Assembly (NCBI RefSeq): GCF_004801285.1
Contig: NZ_SSNY01000003.1
Span: 186,001 to 250,000, forward strand
DNA from: Ollibium composti
GTDB taxonomy: Bacteria > Pseudomonadota > Alphaproteobacteria > Rhizobiales > Rhizobiaceae
Direction of reading: 5' to 3'
DNA: 64,000 bases
The position numbers and the translations under genes were made by a program. The notes beneath the pieces are model-generated. The model was not told the DNA's origin and searched no databases. It saw only the letters and a list, made by a program, of their open reading frames with translations. Each line of letters starts with the position of its first letter. Positions within the stretch are counted from its first letter, which is position 1. Below, in pieces: positions 35,174 through 44,018 of this stretch.

Positions 35174-35665
35174 ATGCCGAAACTCAGCAATGCAAGCCCC
35201 GAGCGGATCGAGCGGCTGCGCGCCGATGCCAGCGCCATGTTCGGACCGGTCCTGCTCGGCGAGGCGCTACGCCGCCTGTGCAAGACCCACGGCAGCGGCT
35301 GCCTCGACGAATTCGAGAAATCAATGGCCGACCGCATCGAGGCCATGCGGGCCGAGACGCCGGATTTCGGCGACATGAAGGAACTAGCCATCGAGCAGCT
35401 GTTCGCCGTGGTCAAGGAAGTTCGCACGCATCCCGACAACAAGCAGCCGCTTGAAGATCCGGCCGCGCGCCGGACGTCCGGTCGTTCGGAAGAGAATGAG
35501 ACGCTGGAGGAGCAGCTTCAGTCCGGCCTCGAGGACACTTTCCCGGCAAGCGATCCGCCGGCCGTCGTGTCCACCGCCATTCCAGGCGGCGCCAAGGACA
35601 AGCAGCCGACCGGCGTCGAGGAGCATCTGCGCCGGCAGCGCGAAGCCGCCAAGCGCGCAAGTTGA
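35174..35665 (+). CDS. Rhizobial hypothetical protein with DTFPASDPPA motif
   Basis: 163 aa from ATG 35174, with GGAGAA upstream. The N-terminal ~90 residues are alpha-helical and soluble (ASPERIERLRADASAMFGPV). The C-terminal part contains LEDTFPASDPPAV, a short motif seen in many small rhizobial proteins of otherwise different sequence, and ends in a basic tail. No enzymatic motif. Function unknown. Confidence 0.72.
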   Translation: MPKLSNASPERIERLRADASAMFGPVLLGEALRRLCKTHGSGCLDEFEKSMADRIEAMRAETPDFGDMKELAIEQLFAVVKEVRTHPDNKQPLEDPAARRTSGRSEENETLEEQLQSGLEDTFPASDPPAVVSTAIPGGAKDKQPTGVEEHLRRQREAAKRAS

Positions 35666-35706
35666 GCGTGGCAGCCACCGGGCAAGCCGGTGGCTGCGAT
35701 CACGCC

Positions 35707-35805
35707 TAGAGCGAGGTGCCGTTTCGCTGAATCGGCACCTCGCTCTAACCTCTTGTTTTGACGCATGATGTTTTCCGAAAAGTCTGCAACTTTTCGGCAT
35801 CATGC
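35707..35805. repeat. Double-hairpin intergenic repeat element
   Basis: Two nested palindromes lie side by side. TAGAGCGAGGTGCCG (35707-35721) pairs perfectly with CGGCACCTCGCTCTA (35733-35747). GCATGATG..CCGAAAAGT (35763-35783) pairs with ACTTTTCGG-CATCATGC (35789-35805). The shape fits the short interspersed mosaic elements of rhizobial genomes. It ends two bases from the stop of the OmpA-domain gene and may protect the ends of both transcripts. Confidence 0.8.
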
Positions 35806-35806
35806 T

Positions 35807-36364
35807 TTAGCGGAGGAATTCGTCGATCCGGCGGATGGTGACGCGACGGTTGCGCCAATCCTCGTAAGGCGTATCGACCAAAAGATAATCTTCGCCGTAA
35901 CCCACCGCCTCGAGCGTGCGGGAGGGAATGCCGAACTCCGACACCAGCAGACGTTTCAGCGAGGCGGCCCGCCGCTCGGAAAGCGCCTGGTTGGATTCGC
36001 GCGATCCGACCGCGTCCGTATGGCCTTCGATGAGGAAGCGCGCCCTGCGGCGGCGGCGCGTGATCTGGTCGAAGGCACGCGCGATCTCCCGCACCTTGCG
36101 AAACTCCGAGCGCGGTATCTCTGCCGAGCCGAACTCGAAGTTGATGGCCTGGATATCGATCGAGGGGGCTGCACGGCGCAGGTCCGGCCGGCGGCGGAAT
36201 TCCTGGATGGTGACGCGCTCTTCCGGCCGTACGCGCCTGCGCGGCTCGACGTCCAGCCGGCGCATGATCTGGTCGGAGGTGGGCGCGCTGCGGCTTTGCG
36301 CGAAGGCAAGGCCGGGCGTGGCGAGCAATGCGGCGATGCCGGTCAGGACGTGGCGACGATCCAT
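35807..36364 (-). CDS. OmpA-C-like peptidoglycan-binding protein
   Basis: 185 aa from ATG 36364, with AAGGAGA upstream. A signal peptide (VLTGIAALLATPGLAFA) is followed by a linker rich in Arg and Pro and a C-terminal OmpA-like domain: INFEFGSAEIPRS, IEGHTDAVGSRESNQALSER and GYGEDYLLVDTP. The Asp and Arg that bind diaminopimelate in this fold are present. There is no lipobox, so it is likely a periplasmic protein bound to the cell wall. Confidence 0.85.
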   Translation of the reverse strand: MDRRHVLTGIAALLATPGLAFAQSRSAPTSDQIMRRLDVEPRRRVRPEERVTIQEFRRRPDLRRAAPSIDIQAINFEFGSAEIPRSEFRKVREIARAFDQITRRRRRARFLIEGHTDAVGSRESNQALSERRAASLKRLLVSEFGIPSRTLEAVGYGEDYLLVDTPYEDWRNRRVTIRRIDEFLR

Positions 36365-36491
36365 CGTGATCTCCTTGGTCGTTTGTTCCGGCCGCCTGTT
36401 TGCCCGCCGCAACCTGAAGATTGGCTGAACGAACCTGACAGCCAAAAACATCGATTGACGAAAACGGCCAAAGCCTCGACAAGCGGGCCAA

Positions 36492-36576
36492 GCGGACGTG
36501 GTGGAACTGGTAGACACAAGGGACTTAAAATCCCTCGGGCTTGCCCGTACGGGTTCGATTCCCGTCGTCCGCACCA
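36492..36576 (+). tRNA. tRNA-Leu (anticodon TAA)
   Basis: 85-nt class II tRNA. The acceptor GCGGACG pairs with CGTCCGC. The anticodon arm AGGGA-CTTAAAA-TCCCT carries anticodon TAA. The long variable arm, the GGTTCGATTCC T-arm and an encoded CCA end are present. Confidence 0.97.
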
Positions 36577-36738
36577 GTCTTCGCGGTCACCGTGCAGCGA
36601 GAATTTCGGTAAAGCGGGAGCGCGAAACGGCTGGCGGGCTCGCCCCTCTGAGCCCCGAGCCGCGCGCCGGCTGAAATGTCCCGCGCCCCCTCTGTATCTT
36701 TACGGGACAACGGCGGAAGCTTCCAACGAAACGAAAAC

Positions 36739-36761
36739 TTAACCTTAGCGGCTAAGGTTAA
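36739..36761 (-). terminator. Terminator-like hairpin for the alpha/beta hydrolase
   Basis: TTAACCTTAG and CTAAGGTTAA form a perfect 10-bp stem with a CGG loop. On the minus strand it is followed by GTTTTCG. It is ten bases after the hydrolase stop. Confidence 0.6.
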
Positions 36762-36770
36762 TTCTCCGGC

Positions 36771-37619
36771 TCACTTGGCGTCGATGAAGTCCAGCACCGC
36801 CTGATTGTATTCGTCCGGTGCCTGCAGCATGGCGAAATGGCTGGCATTGGGCAGGATGATCTCCTTCGCGCCGGGGATGACGGAGGCCATGTAATCCGTG
36901 TGCTTGCGCAGGATTGCCTCGTCGTGGTCGCCGGCAACGACGGCGATCGGCGTGGTGATTTTGGCCAGCTCCTCCTTCGACCAGTTGGGCTGCGTCTCCC
37001 ACATCTTCGAGATTTGGCCGACGAAGGCATCGTACTGGTCCGGCGTCTTGGACAATTTCTTGTAGTCGCGGCCGGAGCGGTCGATGTAGGCGGCGAACGT
37101 CTTGTTGGTCAAAACGCCGGGATCGACGCCGTCGGTGGTGACGTTGGCGGCCTGCGCGAACACCTTCGTCAGCCGCTCTGGATGGTGCAGGGCGATGTCG
37201 ATGCCGATGATGCCGCCGTCGCTCCAGCCGACGAGTGCCGTCTTGTCGATCTTGAGATGGTCGAGCAAAGCGAGATAGTCGGAGGCCATGAGGTCGTAGC
37301 CGAAGGGCTCCTCGGTGCGTGTCGAGCGCCCGTGGCCGCGTGAATCGGCGATGATGACCTTGTGCGTTTTTGAAAGCGTGGCGACCTGGCTGGCCCAGAT
37401 GTCGGCGTGGCCGAGGCCGCCGTGGATGAGCAGCACAGGATCGCCCTTGCCGAACACGGCGTAGTACATCTCGATGCCGTTGACCGGCGCATAGCCGCTC
37501 TCGTCGGCCTTCGGCATCGGCGCGGGTTCCGGCAGGGTCTGCCAGCGTTCCTCGGCGCCGGCGAGGCCGGGCAGGACGAACAGGGCAAGGACGGACAGCA
37601 AAAGGGACAGGCGGGTCAT
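36771..37619 (-). CDS. Exported alpha/beta-fold hydrolase
   Basis: 282 aa from ATG 37619. Signal peptide (LLLSVLALFVLPGLAGA). Core motifs: VLLIHGGLGHADIWASQ (oxyanion region), IIADSRGHGRSTR, nucleophile elbow VGWSDGGIIG, acid VVAGDHDEAIL and catalytic His in PNASHFAML. This resembles haloperoxidase/esterase-like hydrolases that act in the periplasm. The substrate is unknown. Confidence 0.87.
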   Translation of the reverse strand: MTRLSLLLSVLALFVLPGLAGAEERWQTLPEPAPMPKADESGYAPVNGIEMYYAVFGKGDPVLLIHGGLGHADIWASQVATLSKTHKVIIADSRGHGRSTRTEEPFGYDLMASDYLALLDHLKIDKTALVGWSDGGIIGIDIALHHPERLTKVFAQAANVTTDGVDPGVLTNKTFAAYIDRSGRDYKKLSKTPDQYDAFVGQISKMWETQPNWSKEELAKITTPIAVVAGDHDEAILRKHTDYMASVIPGAKEIILPNASHFAMLQAPDEYNQAVLDFIDAK

Positions 37620-37744
37620 GGCGAACTCCCTCGATGTACGCGGAATGAACCGCCTTCCGCCGCTGAAAGTCAACAAAGCCAACTGGTCAAATCCGTTGCG
37701 GCTTGGCAGAGTCACCGCGAAGATTCTTCAGAAACGGTGACGCT

Positions 37745-39538
37745 GTGAAAAAACCAAGGCCATGGGCGGAGATGGCGACGGAGCTGGTGGATGTGGCGAC
37801 CGGCCGCAAGCCGGCCGACCTCGTCGTGCGGGGTGGCCGCTGGGTGAACGTCTATTCCGGCGAGATCGTGCCGGATACCGACATCGCGATTTCCGGCGGC
37901 CGCTTCGCCTATTGCGGGCCGGATGCCAGCCACACCATCGGCGAAAGGACCAAGGTGGTCGAGGCGCAAGGGCGCTATCTGGTGCCCGGCCTGTGCGACG
38001 CGCACATGCACGTCGAGAGCGGCATGGTGACGGTGACCGAGTTCTGCCGGGCGGTGATCCCGCATGGCACCACCTCCATGTTCATCGACCCGCACGAGAT
38101 CGCCAACGTGCTCGGCCTTCCCGGTGTCCGGCTGATGCACGACGAGGCGCTGGCGATGCCGATCAATGTCCATGTGCAGATGCCGTCCTGCGTGCCCTCC
38201 GCGCCGGGGCTGGAGAATCCCGGCGCCGTCTTGACGGTGAAGGACGTCGAGGAGGCGATGGGCTGGGAAAACATCATCGGCCTGGGCGAGGTGATGAATT
38301 TCCCCGGCGTCGCCGCCAACGATCCGGTGATGGCGGGCGAGATCGCCGCCACCATGCGCGCTGGCCGCACCGTCGGTGGCCACTATGCCTCGCCCGATCT
38401 CGGCCCTGCCTTCCACGGCTATGTGGCCGGCGGCCCGGAAGACGACCATGAAGGCACGCGCGCCGAGGACGCCATCGCCCGCGTCCGCCAGGGCATGCGA
38501 GCAATGCTCAGGCTGGGGTCCGCCTGGTACGACGTCGCTGCGCAGGTCAAGGCGGTGACGGAGAGCGGGCTCGATCCGCGTAACTTCATCCTGTGCACAG
38601 ACGACAGCCATTCCGGCACGCTGGTCGAGGAAGGCCACATGGACCGTGTCGTGCGCCACGCCATCCGCCAGGGCTTGAAGCCGGTGACGGCGATCCAGAT
38701 GGCGACGCTGAACACCGCCCAGCATTTCAGGCTTGAACGCGAACTGGGCTCCATCGCGCCCGGCCGGCTGGCCGATTTCCTGATCGTCTCCGACCTCGCC
38801 GAAATGGTCATCGACGACGTCTATGCGCGCGGCGTGCTGCTGGCGAGCAAGGGAAGATTGGCAATCGATATCCCCGCCTATGATTACCCGGCTTCGGCGA
38901 AGAACACGGTGCGGCTGGGCAAGACGCTGGCAGCGGCCGATTTCGATATCGCTGCACCCGCCGGCGCCAACGAGGCGCGGGTGCGCGTCATCGGCGTCAT
39001 CGAGAATCAGGCGCCGACCAGGGCGCTGGAGGCGGACCTGGCCGTAGAAAACGGGCAGGTGGCGATGGATCGCGCCAACGACGTCTGCCAGATCGCGCTG
39101 GTCGAGCGCCATCGCGGCACCGGCGGCGTCACCAACGCCTTCGTTTCCGGCTTCGGTTACACCCAGGATTGCGCCATCGCCTCCTCGGTGGCCCATGACA
39201 GCCACCATATCATCGTCGTCGGCACCAACAAGCAGGATATGGCGCTGGCCGCCAATCGGCTGGCCGAGGTGGGCGGCGGCGTCGTGCTTTACTCGAAGGG
39301 CAGGGAACTGGCGCTGGTCGAAATGCCGATCGCCGGCCTGATGTCGGACGAGCGCGCCGAGATCGTCGCCGCCAAGGCACACAGACTGGTCGAAGCCATG
39401 CGCTCGGTCGGCTGCACCCTGAACAACGCCTATATGCAGCACTCGCTGCTGGCGCTGGTCGTCATTCCCGAACTGCGCATTTCCGATATCGGTCTGGTGG
39501 ATGTGCGGACGTTCGAGAAGGTGGAGCTGTTTGTGTAG
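37745..39538 (+). CDS. ade: Adenine deaminase
   Basis: 597 aa from GTG 37745; ATG 37772 is an alternative. Adenine deaminase of the amidohydrolase superfamily converts adenine to hypoxanthine for purine salvage. Seen: VPGLCDAHMHVESGMVT (metal-binding HxH), IDPHEIANVLG, GLGEVMNFPGV, CTDDSHSGTLVEEGHMDRVV and the C-terminal GFGYTQDCAIASSVAHDSHH. Length matches AdeC. It is the second purine-related gene of the window, after the NCS2 permease, but is not linked to it. Confidence 0.93.
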   Translation: MKKPRPWAEMATELVDVATGRKPADLVVRGGRWVNVYSGEIVPDTDIAISGGRFAYCGPDASHTIGERTKVVEAQGRYLVPGLCDAHMHVESGMVTVTEFCRAVIPHGTTSMFIDPHEIANVLGLPGVRLMHDEALAMPINVHVQMPSCVPSAPGLENPGAVLTVKDVEEAMGWENIIGLGEVMNFPGVAANDPVMAGEIAATMRAGRTVGGHYASPDLGPAFHGYVAGGPEDDHEGTRAEDAIARVRQGMRAMLRLGSAWYDVAAQVKAVTESGLDPRNFILCTDDSHSGTLVEEGHMDRVVRHAIRQGLKPVTAIQMATLNTAQHFRLERELGSIAPGRLADFLIVSDLAEMVIDDVYARGVLLASKGRLAIDIPAYDYPASAKNTVRLGKTLAAADFDIAAPAGANEARVRVIGVIENQAPTRALEADLAVENGQVAMDRANDVCQIALVERHRGTGGVTNAFVSGFGYTQDCAIASSVAHDSHHIIVVGTNKQDMALAANRLAEVGGGVVLYSKGRELALVEMPIAGLMSDERAEIVAAKAHRLVEAMRSVGCTLNNAYMQHSLLALVVIPELRISDIGLVDVRTFEKVELFV

Positions 39539-39540
39539 GG

Positions 39541-39660
39541 CAATAAGGCGCCAGGGCAATAGGGCAGTAAGGGAATAGGGCAGTAAGGGAATAGGGGAGT
39601 AGGAAAAGAGAAGAACCGGATTTCCCCTATTCCCCTATTCCCTTACTGCCCTGCTACCTT
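39541..39660. repeat. 16-bp tandem repeat and large palindrome after ade
   Basis: AGGGCAGTAAGGGAAT occurs twice in tandem (39561-39576, 39577-39592). Its inverse is on the other side: ATTCCCTTACTGCCCT near 39636-39651. The arms (about 39577-39603 and 39625-39652) can fold into one long hairpin with a loop of about 21 nt between two convergent genes. Confidence 0.8.
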
Positions 39661-40852
39661 ATTCTCCCCCCGTCGCCACCGACAGCACCTTGAACGGCGT
39701 TGTGATGATGATCTGGGCGACCGAGCCGACCGCCTGGCCGAGGCCGTTGCCGAGTTGCTCGATCGGCTGACCGGGCAGGGGCGCGCCGGTGGCGAGTGCG
39801 GCGGGCGTTTTCAGCTGGTCCCCGAGCAACTGCACCAGCATCGGGTTGTCGGCGAACTTGGCGTGGTTGAGCCGGTCGGCGCCCTTGGTGTTGGTAAGGT
39901 CGGCGACGACGACACCGTATTGCGCGAGGTCGGCGGCGTCGCCGTAGTCGCCGACGCGTGGCTTGTCGCCGGAGATGAAGCCGGAAAGCTTCAGCGCCCG
40001 GTCGTCGCCGGAAAGCAGGATGGCGAAGGGCTTGTCCGGCTTGCCGTAGCGCATCATCTGTTTCTTGAACACGTCGACGTCGATGTCGGGCGAGGCCAGC
40101 ACCACGTAGCCGAGCTTGTCGTCGAGGTCGCGGTTGCCTTCGATGGCCAGCTGGCGCAACGCCTCCATCGTCACCCATGTGCCCATCGAGTGGGCGACGA
40201 TATCGATGCTTTTGGCCTTGGTGCGGGCCAGCATCTTCAGCGTCGCCTCAAGGTCGTCGCGGGCGGCGTTGGCGCTTTCCTTGTCGTAGACATAGCCGGT
40301 GATCTTGCCGGCCGACGCCCAGGAAAACAGCACCGGCGTGCCCTTGTAGCCGGTGTCGTGGGCGATCTGGGTTATGCGGTAGACGCCGTCGTCGAAGCCG
40401 TTGTTGAAGCCGTGCACGAACACCAGCACCCGGTCGCCGCGCCGGGCGATGTCGGCGCCCACCGCCTTCTGGAACTGGCCGGCATCACCGTAGAGGGTGA
40501 CGCGCGAAGCGGAAAAATCCTTGGCCGGGTCGCTGGGGGCCGATCCTCTGGCCCGCTCGATGGCGCCGACCTTGTGGACCTTCGGCACCGTCATCTCGAC
40601 CTCGGCGAAGTTTGAGGTCAGCGAGCGGTCGCCGTCGAACACCTGGCGCGGCTGTTTGGTTGCTTTCTGGCGCGTGGTGACGACGAAGATGTCGTGCGTC
40701 GCGGCGATCGCCGATGCCGGCGCCTCGACCGCCGTCTTGTTCAGGAGGTCATGCGTGTTGCGGCCGGCGCAGCCGGTGGCCAGCAGCGCGAGTGCGACGA
40801 TGAAAGCGGTCTTTCCCTGCACCGGCGCGGACCTCGCTGGCGAACGCGACAC
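39659..40852 (-). CDS. Lipoprotein alpha/beta hydrolase (DUF900-like), copy 1
   Basis: 397 aa. The N-terminus has a lipobox (LLATGC-AGR), so it is probably lipid-anchored. The core has DUF900-type features: VLVFVHGFNNGFDDGVYR, GTPVLFSWASAGKITGYV, the nucleophile elbow VAHSMGTWVTMEALRQLA, ASPDIDVDVF and a C-terminal RLNHAKFADNP with the catalytic His. It is a tandem paralogue of the next gene. A role as an esterase or lipase is inferred. Confidence 0.82.
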   Translation of the reverse strand: MSRSPARSAPVQGKTAFIVALALLATGCAGRNTHDLLNKTAVEAPASAIAATHDIFVVTTRQKATKQPRQVFDGDRSLTSNFAEVEMTVPKVHKVGAIERARGSAPSDPAKDFSASRVTLYGDAGQFQKAVGADIARRGDRVLVFVHGFNNGFDDGVYRITQIAHDTGYKGTPVLFSWASAGKITGYVYDKESANAARDDLEATLKMLARTKAKSIDIVAHSMGTWVTMEALRQLAIEGNRDLDDKLGYVVLASPDIDVDVFKKQMMRYGKPDKPFAILLSGDDRALKLSGFISGDKPRVGDYGDAADLAQYGVVVADLTNTKGADRLNHAKFADNPMLVQLLGDQLKTPAALATGAPLPGQPIEQLGNGLGQAVGSVAQIIITTPFKVLSVATGGE

Positions 40853-40904
40853 ATGACGACCCTGCCTGCATAAAGCCGACCGCCTCTCCGGTCCAGCCCG
40901 CAGG

Positions 40905-42014
40905 CTACATTGCGCCCGGGCTGGCCTGCTGGTTCAGCTGGATGATGCGGTCGGTCACTTCGCGGTCGCTGGCATAGCCGTCATCCTGTCTCAACCGCTT
41001 GCCGAGCAGCGTCACCAGGTCCGGATTGTCGGCGAACTTGGTGTGGTTGAACCTGTCGCCGGCCTTGGCGCCGGACATGTCCACCACCGTCACGCCATAG
41101 CTGGTGAGGTCGGTGGCGGCGTTCTTGTAGTCGCCGACGCGCGGCTGCGAGCCGGCGATCATGCTGGACAGGCGCAGCGCGCGGTCGTCGTCGGAGAGCA
41201 GCACGATGAACGGCTTGTCCGGCTTGCCGTAGCGCTGCATCTGGCTCTTGAACACGTCGACGTCGATGTCGGGCGAGGCGAGCACCACATCGCCGAGCTT
41301 GCCGCCGAGATTGCGGTTGCCCTCGATGGCAAGCTGGCGCAGCGCTTCCATCGTCACCCATGTGCCCATCGAATGCGCCACGAGGTCGATGCGGCGCGCA
41401 CCCGACTGCGCCAGCAGCCGCAGCGTCGCCTCGAGCTGGTCGCGTGCCGCGGCCGCACTTTCCTTGTCGTAGACATAGCCTGTCGTGCTGGCGCCCGAGG
41501 CCCAGGAAAACAGAACCGGCGTGCCGGGATAGCCGGAATCGTGAACAATCTGCGTGAGGCGGTAGACGGCATCGTCGAAGCCGGTGTTGTAGCCGTGGAC
41601 GAACACCATGACGCGCCCGCCGCGCGCGGCGATGTCGGTGTTCAGCGCCGACTGGAACTTGGCCGCGCTGTCGTAACCGGTAGCCTGCGAGGCCATGAAA
41701 TATTTCGACGGATCGTCGGACTTGCCGCGGCTCTTGCGCTCGATCTTGCCGGTCTCGTGGCTTTTCGGCACGGTGATGTTGACGCGCGCGAAGCTGAGCA
41801 GCGCCGACCGCTCGCCGTCGAACACCTTGTTGGGATCGTCCGAGCGCTTGCGCGTGGTGGCGATGAAGATGGCGTGGTTGCCGGAAATGTCGGCGATCGA
41901 GGCCGTCACCACGGCGCTGCCCAGCAACTCCTCCGGCTTGTGGCCGGCGCAGCCGGCGACAAGGACCGCAAGCACGGCGGCAAGAAGCGTTTTCGGCAGC
42001 ACTTTCAAGTCCAC
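40905..42014 (-). CDS. Lipoprotein alpha/beta hydrolase (DUF900-like), copy 2
   Basis: 369 aa. Lipobox VLVAGC-AGH follows a short hydrophobic signal. The body aligns along its whole length with the neighbouring copy, sharing blocks such as GTPVLFSWAS, TGYVYDKES, HSMGTWVTMEALRQLAIEGN and ASPDIDVDVFK. The two genes are 52 bases apart in the same direction, which suggests a local duplication. The upstream copy of the pair; substrate unknown. Confidence 0.82.
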   Translation of the reverse strand: MDLKVLPKTLLAAVLAVLVAGCAGHKPEELLGSAVVTASIADISGNHAIFIATTRKRSDDPNKVFDGERSALLSFARVNITVPKSHETGKIERKSRGKSDDPSKYFMASQATGYDSAAKFQSALNTDIAARGGRVMVFVHGYNTGFDDAVYRLTQIVHDSGYPGTPVLFSWASGASTTGYVYDKESAAAARDQLEATLRLLAQSGARRIDLVAHSMGTWVTMEALRQLAIEGNRNLGGKLGDVVLASPDIDVDVFKSQMQRYGKPDKPFIVLLSDDDRALRLSSMIAGSQPRVGDYKNAATDLTSYGVTVVDMSGAKAGDRFNHTKFADNPDLVTLLGKRLRQDDGYASDREVTDRIIQLNQQASPGAM

Positions 42015-42209
42015 TTCACTCCGCCATCGGCGCCAGTCCGCGGCTCAAACCCTGATATTTTCGTAAAAAATCTCCCCACAGGGCAAGTGCGGCCAAAGTA
42101 AGTCGAGGTCAGCCGAAATCGGCCGGGATGTGAGCGCCGGCGGCAGACTGTTGCGCAAAAGTCCGAATGGCGTCAGGAACGCGGTTTCGGTTCTACAGGG
42201 GAGATTGCC

Positions 42210-43463
42210 GTGACCAGCTTCGCCGAAAAGGTTTCCAGCGCGGCTGCCGCCATGCGCGAGCTTTTCCCCGAGACGCCGTTGCAGGAAAATCCCTACCTGT
42301 CGCGCAAATACGGGGCGCGGATCCTGTTGAAGCGCGAGGACCTGACCCCGGTGCGCTCCTACAAGATCAGGGGAGCCTTCAATTTCTTCCGCAAGGCGCT
42401 GGCCGCCGGCAACAAGGCCGAGCTTTTCGTCTGCGCCTCGGCCGGCAACCACGCTCAGGGCTTTGCCTATGTCTGCCGCCATTTCGGCAAGAAGGGCGTG
42501 GTGTTCATGCCCGTCACCACGCCGCAGCAGAAGATCGACAAGACGCGCCTGTTCGGCGGCGATTTCGTCGAGATCCGTCTGGTCGGCGACTTCTTCGACG
42601 ACTGCTACCGCGCGGCCCTGGAATTCACCGCCGAAAGCGGCGCGCACATGGTGCCGCCCTTCGACCACAAGGACATCATCGAGGGACAGGCGACGGTCGC
42701 CCATGAGATCGCCGGGCAGATCAGCACCCGCATGCCCGACATCCTCATGCTGCCGGTCGGCGGCGGCGGGCTGGCGGCGGGCATTTCGCATTATTTCGCC
42801 GAGCAGGCCAGGGAGTGCCGCTATGTCTTTTGCGAGCCGGCCGGTGCGCCGAGCCTGAAGGAGAGCCTCGGCGCCGGCCGCCGCGTCAAGCTTGCCAAAG
42901 TCGACAACTTCGTCGACGGCGCGGCGGTGGCCGAGATCGGCCGTGAACCGCTGCGCTTCCTCAAGGATTTTCCTGCCGATGCGGTGCGGCTGGTGCCGGA
43001 AAACCGGCTTTGCGCCACGATGATCGAGATGCTCAATGTCGAGGGCGTGGTGCTGGAGCCCGCCGGCGCGCTGGCCATCGATGCACTGAAGGATTTTGCC
43101 AGGAAGGAGATCAGGGGCAAGACGATCGTCTGCGTCGTCTCCGGCGGCAATTTCGACTTCGAGCGGCTGCCGGACGTGAAGGAGCGGGCGCTGCGCTTCG
43201 AAGGCCTGAAGAAGTATTTCGTCATCCGCTTCCCGCAGCGGCCGGGCGCCTTGCGCGATTTCCTCGAAATGCTGGGGCCGGATGACGACATCGCCCGCTT
43301 CGAGTACCTGAAGAAGTCGGCGCGCAATTTCGGCTCGGTGCTGATCGGCATCGAGACGAAGGAACGCCGCAATTTCGACCTCCTGACCGCACGTTTCGAT
43401 GCCAATGGCGTGCAGTATCAGGACATTACCGACAATGAGACGCTGGCGGGCTTCATCATATGA
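42210..43463 (+). CDS. ilvA: Threonine ammonia-lyase
   Basis: 417 aa PLP enzyme converting threonine to 2-oxobutyrate, the entry to isoleucine synthesis. PLP lysine in RSYKIRGAFNF; SAGNHAQGFAY and the glycine-rich loop MLPVGGGGLAAG bind phosphate. A C-terminal ACT-like regulatory domain follows (YFVIRFPQRPGALRDFLEML). One regulatory domain and about 417 aa match the short IlvA form. The stop overlaps the next gene (ATGA). Confidence 0.92.
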   Translation: MTSFAEKVSSAAAAMRELFPETPLQENPYLSRKYGARILLKREDLTPVRSYKIRGAFNFFRKALAAGNKAELFVCASAGNHAQGFAYVCRHFGKKGVVFMPVTTPQQKIDKTRLFGGDFVEIRLVGDFFDDCYRAALEFTAESGAHMVPPFDHKDIIEGQATVAHEIAGQISTRMPDILMLPVGGGGLAAGISHYFAEQARECRYVFCEPAGAPSLKESLGAGRRVKLAKVDNFVDGAAVAEIGREPLRFLKDFPADAVRLVPENRLCATMIEMLNVEGVVLEPAGALAIDALKDFARKEIRGKTIVCVVSGGNFDFERLPDVKERALRFEGLKKYFVIRFPQRPGALRDFLEMLGPDDDIARFEYLKKSARNFGSVLIGIETKERRNFDLLTARFDANGVQYQDITDNETLAGFII

Positions 43464-44014
43464 CGGCGAGGGGGAAGATTTTCGTCGCGTTGTTTTCCGG
43501 CATCAATGTCGGCGGCAACCGTATCGTCAAAATGGCCGAATTGCGCGCCTTCTTCGAGGCGCTCGGCTTCACCGCCGTGCAAAGCTATGTGCAGAGCGGC
43601 AACGTCGTCTTCCGGGCGGACGAAGGCGACGCCGCTGAACTGGCCGGGACGATCGAGGACGCTTTCGAGACGAAATGGGGCTTCCGCTCGCGCATCATGG
43701 TGCGGGACGCCGACTGGCTGGCGCGCCGCGTCGCCGAGAACCCGTATCCCGAAGTCGCCGACGAGCCGAAGAAGCTCCACCTCTATACGCTGGAGCGCCA
43801 GCCGACCGAAGAGGAAGAGAAACGGCTGGCGGACAAATGCACCGGCCCGGAGCATTTCACCGTCAAGGGTGACGCCTTCTACCTCAAGGCGCCGAACGGG
43901 CTCGGCCATTCCGAATTCGCCAACCTGATCCCACGCACGCTGAAAGTGCCCGGCACGGCACGCAACTGGCGTACCGTGCTGACGCTGCTGGAAATGGCGA
44001 AGGCGGCGGGATAG
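43460..44014 (+). CDS. DUF1697 protein
   Basis: 184 aa with a classic DUF1697 pattern: ALFSGINVGGNRIVKMAELR, SYVQSGNVVF, FRSRIMVRDADWL and the C-terminal LKVPGTARNWRTVLTLLEMA. The function of the family is unknown. Translationally coupled to ilvA by the ATGA overlap, which may be only an operon convenience. Confidence 0.88.
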   Translation: MTARGKIFVALFSGINVGGNRIVKMAELRAFFEALGFTAVQSYVQSGNVVFRADEGDAAELAGTIEDAFETKWGFRSRIMVRDADWLARRVAENPYPEVADEPKKLHLYTLERQPTEEEEKRLADKCTGPEHFTVKGDAFYLKAPNGLGHSEFANLIPRTLKVPGTARNWRTVLTLLEMAKAAG

Positions 44015-44018
44015 GCGC

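Noticed and set aside
36492..36576. tRNA-Leu as an integration site of a mobile island
   Set aside because: No integrase, no duplicated tRNA end and no change in gene character on either side.
37712..39559. A 615-aa minus-strand frame opposite ade
   Set aside because: Antisense shadow of the clear adenine deaminase gene.
39561..39651. CRISPR-like array
   Set aside because: Only two direct 16-bp units without spacers, plus an inverted copy; no cas genes.
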